NCBI GenBank assembly: GCA_016293225.1
Contig: JAEDEQ010000056.1
Coordinates: forward strand, 1-11,046
DNA length: 11,046 nucleotides
DNA from: Clostridiaceae bacterium
GTDB lineage: Bacteria > Bacillota > Clostridia > Oscillospirales > Acutalibacteraceae
Direction: 5' to 3'
Below the pieces are notes generated by a model. It ran no database searches. It was not told the origin of the DNA and saw only the letters and a program-made list of their open reading frames with translations. The position numbers and the translations under genes are program-made. Of the stretch, positions 6,520 through 11,046 are shown one piece after another; the stretch's first letter is position 1, and the number at the start of each line of letters is the position of its first letter.

Positions 6520-7512
6520 ATGGAAACAGCAGCAATGGCGGTTTTAAGCAGAATAGTTGCAATTTTGGTATCAGTTATTTTTACGGCATCGGGTATTGTG
6601 TCGCCGGCTCTCTCTCAGCAGGTCAGACCCAAGGACGAAAAGGCGCTTCAGCTTTCCTTTGCAACGCTTTCGGATTCTCATCTGACAGATGCGGGCGTTG
6701 CAAGGCAAACAATGCTTTCGCAGGGCTTTCGCGACCTTGACGGAAAGGTTGACGCAATAGTTGCCGTCGGCGACATGACCGACCACGGAGAAAGAGCGCA
6801 GTATCAGAACTTTTACAGCTGTGTTGAAAAGAGCATAAAAGCTTCAAAGTTCATTCCCGTTGTCGGAAATCACGACACATGGACAGAGAACCTGCGCGAA
6901 AAAAAGCCTACATACGAATTTCTCAGAGCTTATAATAATTACACGGGCAAAAAACTCAAAACGCCTTATTTCACCCAAAAGGTTAACGGCTATACTTTTA
7001 TTATAATGTCCACCGAAAGCGACAATACGGCAGCCTACATATCCAATACGCAGATAAAATGGCTTGATAAGGAGCTTAAGAAAGCAACGGCAAAAAAGCA
7101 GCCCGTTTTTGTTTTCTGCCATTGGCCGATTAACGGGGTCTGCGGACAGATGGAAATAGATCCCGATATGGTAATGGGCGAACAGAGCAATAAGGTTAAA
7201 AAGGTTCTTGAAAAGTATAAGAATGTCTTCTACTTCTGCGGCCATGTTCACGCAGGACTGCGCGGCGAGGTTTCAAACAAGCTTTTCGGCCATCAGTCGG
7301 TTGAAACAATCAAAGGCGTCCATTATATCAACCTGCCGTCATATATGTATTTCAACGCCGAGGGCTGGGCCAGCAATAACGGCGGCAACCTCCTTTCGGG
7401 CTGCGGATATATTGCAGAGGTATATAAAAACGAGGTTGTTATTCGCGCAAGAAACTATGCGCTCAAATTCTATATGCCGGTTTACGAGAAAACGATAAAG
7501 CTTGTAAAATAA
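6520..7512 (+). CDS. Exported calcineurin-like metallophosphoesterase, paralogue 1
   Basis: 330 residues. Residues ~8-32 form a hydrophobic signal or anchor segment with one basic residue (R11); no lipobox is seen. The metallophosphoesterase fold follows, with every usual metal-ligand motif: DSH (D52, H54), GD (D85), GNHD (N117-D119), CHW (H201) and GHVH (H242, H244). The family uses a two-metal site to hydrolyse phosphomonoesters or phosphodiesters; substrate cannot be read from the sequence. CpdA-like/COG1409-type annotations would be likely, but export argues against cytoplasmic cyclic-nucleotide turnover. A C-terminal beta segment (EVYKNEVVIRARNY, 300-313) is shared by all three paralogues. 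The ATG is preceded by AAAGGGG at 9 nt. First gene of a four-gene run; about two-thirds identical by eye to the next gene. M6 is an alternative start, less well spaced from the ribosome binding site. Confidence 0.9.
   Translation: METAAMAVLSRIVAILVSVIFTASGIVSPALSQQVRPKDEKALQLSFATLSDSHLTDAGVARQTMLSQGFRDLDGKVDAIVAVGDMTDHGERAQYQNFYSCVEKSIKASKFIPVVGNHDTWTENLREKKPTYEFLRAYNNYTGKKLKTPYFTQKVNGYTFIIMSTESDNTAAYISNTQIKWLDKELKKATAKKQPVFVFCHWPINGVCGQMEIDPDMVMGEQSNKVKKVLEKYKNVFYFCGHVHAGLRGEVSNKLFGHQSVETIKGVHYINLPSYMYFNAEGWASNNGGNLLSGCGYIAEVYKNEVVIRARNYALKFYMPVYEKTIKLVK
6734..6770 (+). repeat. 37-nt exact match shared with 7766-7802
   Basis: The segment coding DLDGKVDAIVAVG in paralogue 1 is identical at every base to 7766-7802 in paralogue 2, where the first residue differs only through the preceding base. 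A second exact match of ~27 nt encodes the VLEKYKNVF region in both genes. Identity at silent positions points to a recent tandem duplication or gene conversion. Confidence 0.85.
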
Positions 7513-7548
7513 ACAGCAAATTTTAATTTTAAGAAAGGGGTAAAATTA

Positions 7549-8544
7549 ATGAAAGCAAAATTAACGGCTGCTTTCAACAAAGTTATTGCATTATTGGTGC
7601 CAATAATTTTCGCCTTGTCAAACATTTTTTCAACAGGTTTTTCTTTGCAGGTCAAGCCTAAGAATGCAGAAGCGCTTCAGCTTTCCTTTGCGACGTTTTC
7701 AGATTCTCATCTGGCCGGCGATGAGGACGGCGCAAGGGTGAAGGTGCTTTATCAAGGTCTTCGCAACCTTGACGGAAAGGTTGACGCAATAGTTGCCGTC
7801 GGAGATATGACAGACCACGGAGAAAGAGAACAATACGAAACCTTTTACAGGTGCGTTAAAGAGGAAGTTACTTCCTCAAAGTTTATCGCCGCAGTCGGTA
7901 ATCACGACACATGGACAACGGGCAAAAACGGAGAAAATACTACCTATGAATTTCTCAGGGCCTATAACGAATACAGCGGCAAAAACCTCACAGAGGCTTA
8001 CTATACCGAGGAGGTCGGCGGCTACACCTTTATCGTGCTTGCCACTGAGGCGGACAACACCTCCGCTTACCTTTCCGAAAAGCAGATAAGCTGGCTTGAT
8101 TCTGAACTTAAAAAGGCAACAGAGGGCGGAAAACCGGTCTTTGTCCTTTGCCACTGGCCGCTCGACGGAACCTGCGGACAAATGGAAATAGACTCGGAGC
8201 ATGGAATGGGAGCGCAGAGCGCTGAGGTTCAGGCGGTTCTTGAAAAGTATAAGAATGTCTTTTATTTCAGCGGTCACCTTCACGCAGGACTGCGCGGAGA
8301 GCTTTCAAATAAGATTTTCGGTCATCAGTCGGTTGAAACAATTAACGGCGTTCATTACATCAACCTGCCGTCGTTTATGTTCCCTAACACCAGGAGTCTG
8401 AAAACCGGCAAAGGAGGGAACATTCTTCCGGGCTGCGGCTATATTGCCGAGGTATATGAAAACGAGGTTGTTCTTCGCGCAAGGAACTATCCGCTCGGCT
8501 TCTATATGTCGGTTTATGAGAAAACAATAGAGCTTGTCAAATAA
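7549..8544 (+). CDS. Exported calcineurin-like metallophosphoesterase, paralogue 2
   Basis: 331 residues. Residues ~5-30 form a hydrophobic N-terminal segment after MKAKL, without a lipobox. All ligand motifs are intact: D52 and H54 (DSH), D86 (GD), N118-D120 (GNHD), H202 (CHW), H243 and H245 (GHLH). It is the closest relative of the preceding gene. Shared stretches include ALQLSFAT, VDAIVAVGDMTDHGER, GHQSVETI and GVHYINLPS. Differences cluster in the segment after GNHD (TTGKNGENTTYEF), around CGQMEIDSEHGMG, and at 278-295, so the two may differ in substrate loops while keeping the catalytic core. The gap from the previous stop is 36 nt, with AAAGGGG 8 nt before the ATG, so it is very probably co-transcribed. 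Biochemical role unknown; an extracellular phosphatase or phosphodiesterase is inferred. Confidence 0.9.
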   Translation: MKAKLTAAFNKVIALLVPIIFALSNIFSTGFSLQVKPKNAEALQLSFATFSDSHLAGDEDGARVKVLYQGLRNLDGKVDAIVAVGDMTDHGEREQYETFYRCVKEEVTSSKFIAAVGNHDTWTTGKNGENTTYEFLRAYNEYSGKNLTEAYYTEEVGGYTFIVLATEADNTSAYLSEKQISWLDSELKKATEGGKPVFVLCHWPLDGTCGQMEIDSEHGMGAQSAEVQAVLEKYKNVFYFSGHLHAGLRGELSNKIFGHQSVETINGVHYINLPSFMFPNTRSLKTGKGGNILPGCGYIAEVYENEVVLRARNYPLGFYMSVYEKTIELVK

Positions 8545-8585
8545 TCATCGCCTTTTGAATATGGCGTAACAAAGGAGAAAACACG

Positions 8586-9587
8586 ATGGAGTACATTAAA
8601 AAATTTTTTAGCGTGGTGCTAACCCTTCTTACAACAGTCTCAATGGCCTTTGCCGGCTTTAACGACTCAAGGAGCAACGAACCGTTCAGGGTAAAAGATG
8701 ACAACGTGCTTTTTAACGTCACGCTGCTTTCGGACGTTCATATTGATTACCGCGAGCTGTTTTTGCAGGCGTCGTTGCGCCTCGGCGTAACAAGCCTGAA
8801 AAAGTCTCAGTCTCCTGTTGACGCGGTTGTCATTTCGGGAGATCTGACAAATTACGGCGACAAAAAGTCAATGAACACAATGTTCAAAACGGTCACCGAG
8901 TGTATGCCGGACGGCACTCAGGCTTTTATCACGACCGGAAACCATGATATCGGCCATTCGTCAGAGGTTGACCTCACGGCAGAACAGGCAAGGCAGAATT
9001 TTATTGAACTGCACAACAAATATCTCGGTGAAAGCATAGATAAAATTTACTACAGCAGGGTAATTGACGGCTACACCTTCATCACACTGAGCGACGAGTC
9101 CGACGACTCCTGGGATACGCCGGAAATTTCCGATACCCAGATTGCATGGCTTGATTCCGAGCTTGCAAAGGCAACTGCCGCGAACGGCAAGAAGCCCGTT
9201 TTTGTTGTCTGTCATTGGTCAATCAACGGAACAAACGGCCAGCAGATTGTTTGGGAAAACGGTGCAATGAACGATTGCAGCGACAAGGTCAGGGCTGTGC
9301 TTGAAAAGTATTCAAATAAGAATGTTTTCTATATCAGCGGTCATGTTCACACCGGAGTCAACAACGATGAGCTTCACAAGTATTTCGACGTTTATAATGT
9401 TGAAGAGCAAAACGGCATTTTCTATGTTAACCTGCCCGCCTTCGGCTCGCTCAACCGCTACGGCGTACCCTGGCCGGGAACCGGAATGCAGATGGAGGTT
9501 TATGAAAACGAGGTTGTTTTCAGGCCGCGCAACTATCTTTCAAACAAGTGGTACGGCAGCTTTGAATACTCCGTAACGCTTCACTGA
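8586..9587 (+). CDS. Exported calcineurin-like metallophosphoesterase, paralogue 3 (divergent)
   Basis: 333 residues. It has the most typical signal peptide of the run: MEYIKKFF, a hydrophobic core, then SMAFAG with likely cleavage after AFA. Motifs are complete: D50 and H52 (SDVH), D86 (SGDLTNYG), N119-D121 (GNHD), H210 (CHWSINGTNG), H253 and H255 (GHVH). It is clearly homologous to the two previous genes along its whole length, ending in the same MEVYENEVVFRPRNY segment, but far less similar (perhaps one third by eye), so it stems from an older duplication. The CGQMEID stretch of the first two is replaced by NGQQIVWENG, a change near the active-site His that could alter specificity. AAAGGAG lies 8 nt before the ATG and the gap to the previous gene is 41 nt. 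Confidence 0.9.
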   Translation: MEYIKKFFSVVLTLLTTVSMAFAGFNDSRSNEPFRVKDDNVLFNVTLLSDVHIDYRELFLQASLRLGVTSLKKSQSPVDAVVISGDLTNYGDKKSMNTMFKTVTECMPDGTQAFITTGNHDIGHSSEVDLTAEQARQNFIELHNKYLGESIDKIYYSRVIDGYTFITLSDESDDSWDTPEISDTQIAWLDSELAKATAANGKKPVFVVCHWSINGTNGQQIVWENGAMNDCSDKVRAVLEKYSNKNVFYISGHVHTGVNNDELHKYFDVYNVEEQNGIFYVNLPAFGSLNRYGVPWPGTGMQMEVYENEVVFRPRNYLSNKWYGSFEYSVTLH

Positions 9588-9593
9588 ATAAAC

Positions 9594-9610
9594 AAAAGGA
9601 GAAAAAGGAG
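9594..9610 (+). promoter_or_regulatory. Doubled ribosome binding site before the glycosidase gene
   Basis: AAAAGGAG (9594-9601) is followed at once by a second AAGGAG (9605-9610), 8 nt before the ATG at 9619. The second copy is at the ideal distance. The doubling is a short purine-rich repeat and may raise translation of the last gene of the operon, or simply be neutral. Confidence 0.6.
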
Positions 9611-9618
9611 AAAATACA

Positions 9619-10899
9619 ATGAAGTCAATTATTTCGTTTTTTACCGCGTTTGTTGCAACAATCACAATGCTTTGGAACACGGCGATGACAAAGGTTGACC
9701 CTGACGGACTTCGCTATATTGCGCTCAATGCGGCAAAATCCTATTTTATCAGTCAGACAAATGACGAGGTTGAAGCACTGAAAGAAAAAACGGGCGGCTT
9801 TATGAAGGGCGTCTGCCACCCGAACGAAAACTATGAGCAGATTAAAAATGCAAACATCGAATGGGTTCGTTTTGACTGCGGAAGCCTTCCGTTTGATAAG
9901 GACGGAAAGCTTTCAAAGGGATATCTCGATTTTAAGGAGAGGGCAAAATCTTATGCCGACCGCGGCTTCAAGGTCATGTGCATCACTCCGTATCCGTCAA
10001 AATACATTGACGCCGGTCTTGACCCCCGTGATGAAAAGAACAAGGCGGAAATTCAGCGTATCGCCGCGTTTTACGCAACGGATCTTCAGGGTATTGTTTC
10101 CGCATTCCAGATTACAAACGAGATGGGCATTGAGCATTTCACGCTTCCGCTGACCGTGAAAGAGGCTGCGGACTTCATCGGAATGCAGGCAGAGGCAATG
10201 ATGGACGTTAAGGGTAATATCATTGTTGGCTTCAACTGCGGCGGAACAAAGCTTTATAATCTTTGCACCTATATGAAGCCGTATCTTGAGTTCTGCGATT
10301 ATGTTGGCATGGATGTTTACCTCGGTTGCTTTGAAAGTGTTTTCAAGGAACTTTGGGCGCAGGACATCATTCTCCGCGGGCTTTGGGCATATACAAACAA
10401 GCCTATTATCCTTTGCGAATTCGGCTATATCGGCTACGGCGACGTTAAAACAAAGGAACAGAAGGACGAGATACTCAAGGGCTACGGCTTTGAAAACGAG
10501 GAGGCCGCGCGCAAGGATATCATGACGCTCATTAACCGGCTGCCGGAAACCTTCAAGAATCATATGCTCTCGCTGGAATATAAAGACGAGGAGGAGCTTG
10601 CAAGCAAGCTTTTTGACACCGAGCTTGCCAACCACCTTTACAAGGAGATTCAGGGCGGCTATCAGCTCACCGATTACCGACACACGCCTGAGGCTCAGGG
10701 AAGATTCTTCAGGGATATTTTCAAACACATTTATTCGCTCGATTTCCTTTGCGGCTCGTTTGTCTATTGCTATTCCGACAGCCAAGCCTGCTACATCTGC
10801 GGTCAGGAGGACTGTCCGGTTGAAACCGGCTGGGGTCTTGTTGACCTGCACGGAAATGAAAAACCTGCCTATTACGCCGTTCAGAAAGCGTACGAATAA
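9619..10899 (+). CDS. Exported clan GH-A-like glycoside hydrolase (family not resolved)
   Basis: 426 residues. Residues ~3-23 are hydrophobic (SIISFFTAFVATITMLW) with only K2 before them, so this may be a signal anchor. The rest reads as a (beta/alpha)8 hydrolase: early strand VRFDCGSLPFD (83-93), FKVMCITPYPS (117-127), then FQITNEMG (163-170) with N167-E168 as the usual acid/base pair after strand 4, and IILCEFGYIGYG (263-274) with E267 as likely nucleophile after strand 7. The C-terminus GWGLVDLHGNEKPAYYAV (404-421) is typical of such retaining glycosidases. Two oddities are seen. About 100 mostly charged, helical-looking residues separate E267 from the next strand, longer than a simple helix. 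The last loop holds C384, C391, C394 and C399 (a disulfide or metal cluster). Last gene of the operon with three phosphoesterases; substrate unknown. Confidence 0.78.
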   Translation: MKSIISFFTAFVATITMLWNTAMTKVDPDGLRYIALNAAKSYFISQTNDEVEALKEKTGGFMKGVCHPNENYEQIKNANIEWVRFDCGSLPFDKDGKLSKGYLDFKERAKSYADRGFKVMCITPYPSKYIDAGLDPRDEKNKAEIQRIAAFYATDLQGIVSAFQITNEMGIEHFTLPLTVKEAADFIGMQAEAMMDVKGNIIVGFNCGGTKLYNLCTYMKPYLEFCDYVGMDVYLGCFESVFKELWAQDIILRGLWAYTNKPIILCEFGYIGYGDVKTKEQKDEILKGYGFENEEAARKDIMTLINRLPETFKNHMLSLEYKDEEELASKLFDTELANHLYKEIQGGYQLTDYRHTPEAQGRFFRDIFKHIYSLDFLCGSFVYCYSDSQACYICGQEDCPVETGWGLVDLHGNEKPAYYAVQKAYE

Positions 10900-10902
10900 A
10901 AA

Positions 10903-10943
10903 TAAGGCTGCCGCAATCGGAAAGACTGCGGCAGCCTTAAAAA
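10903..10943. terminator. Bidirectional hairpin terminator after the operon
   Basis: A 13-bp perfect stem (10903-10915 with 10927-10939) with an 11-nt loop starts 4 nt after the glycosidase stop. The plus-strand tail (AAAAATTTGG) is poor in T at first. The minus-strand tail is CCTTATTTTTATTCG, a good T-tract. It therefore terminates the operon weakly to moderately and probably also the convergent gene entering from the right. Confidence 0.75.
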
Positions 10944-11000
10944 TTTGGTTATCTGCTCAATAATGTAAAAGCTTTTGCTCCTGCGCTTTTGGAAAAAAAC

Positions 11001-11046
11001 TTATTTTGTCAGGTCGGTCATCTTCATTCCGGTGAATTTTTGTCCC
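11001..11046 (-). CDS. C-terminal fragment of a convergent gene (partial)
   Basis: On the minus strand, from the window edge, one frame reads GQKFTGMKMTDLTK and stops at TAA (11003-11001). A convergent terminator with a minus-strand T-tract lies ~60 nt downstream, which supports a gene ending here. A second frame stays open longer (to ~10961) but gives a less protein-like sequence. Fourteen residues are too few to name a product. Confidence 0.45.
   Translation of the reverse strand, partial: GQKFTGMKMTDLTK

Noticed and set aside
6844..7251. 135-codon minus-strand frame in phosphoesterase 1, with a homologous one at 7876-8283 in phosphoesterase 2
   Set aside because: The two resemble each other only because the sense genes are paralogues; both are antisense without start signals.
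9997..10851. 284-codon open frame on the minus strand, opposite the glycosidase gene
   Set aside because: It is fully antisense to a gene with recognisable catalytic motifs and a ribosome binding site; its length is explained by codon bias of the real gene, and no domain is recognisable.
10967..10990. AAAAGC/GCTTTT inverted repeat as a separate terminator for the right-hand gene
   Set aside because: A 6-bp AT-rich stem is weak, and the stronger hairpin at 10903-10939 already fits that role.

Overview
The window looks like a chromosomal segment of a spore-forming, probably gut-associated, Gram-positive member of the Clostridia. The reasons are a YpeB-type spore germination protein, a single-chain (GlyQS-type) glycyl-tRNA synthetase, strong AAAGGAG/AAAGGGG ribosome binding sites, and secreted proteins of the BspA-like leucine-rich-repeat plus cysteine-rich-repeat plus FN3 type. 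This is a reading from protein families; no search was run.

Layout, left to right. (1) 1-966 (+) is the 3' part of a surface or secreted protein: 41-residue Cys-rich repeats, then an Ig-like domain, then an FN3-like domain. It is visibly more A-rich than the rest of the window. A bidirectional hairpin terminator (988-1020) separates it from (2) the convergent gene ypeB (1035-2378, -). (3) 2625-4763 (-) encodes a secreted BspA-like LRR protein whose C-terminal half has the same domain order as gene 1. It is followed by a 16-bp hairpin that probably ends its transcript before ypeB. (4) A divergent promoter region (4764-4954) drives the LRR gene leftward and glyQS (4955-6337) rightward. A strong sigma-A-type promoter is visible for glyQS, and an imperfect inverted repeat overlaps the proposed LRR promoter. 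(5) 6520-10899 (+) is a compact four-gene run with 31-41 nt gaps: three paralogous exported calcineurin-like metallophosphoesterases followed by an exported TIM-barrel glycoside hydrolase-like protein. A hairpin terminator (10903-10939) closes it. (6) The last ~45 bases hold the probable C-terminus of a convergent minus-strand gene.

How the genes may work together. The phosphoesterase and glycosidase run is the part most likely to be an undescribed system. All four proteins begin with a hydrophobic export or anchor segment, each phosphoesterase keeps the full set of metal-ligand motifs, and the hydrolase keeps the NE and E catalytic pair of clan GH-A. A natural reading is a cell-surface pathway that removes phosphate (or opens phosphodiesters) and sugar from one phosphorylated glycan or glycolipid; the substrate is unknown. 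The two large secreted proteins at the left end are probably surface or adhesion proteins. glyQS and ypeB are housekeeping and sporulation genes with no evident link to either group.

No rRNA, tRNA, CRISPR array, insertion sequence or T-box leader was seen. No gene-free stretch exceeds 300 bases; the longest gaps are 2379-2624, 4764-4954 and 6338-6519.
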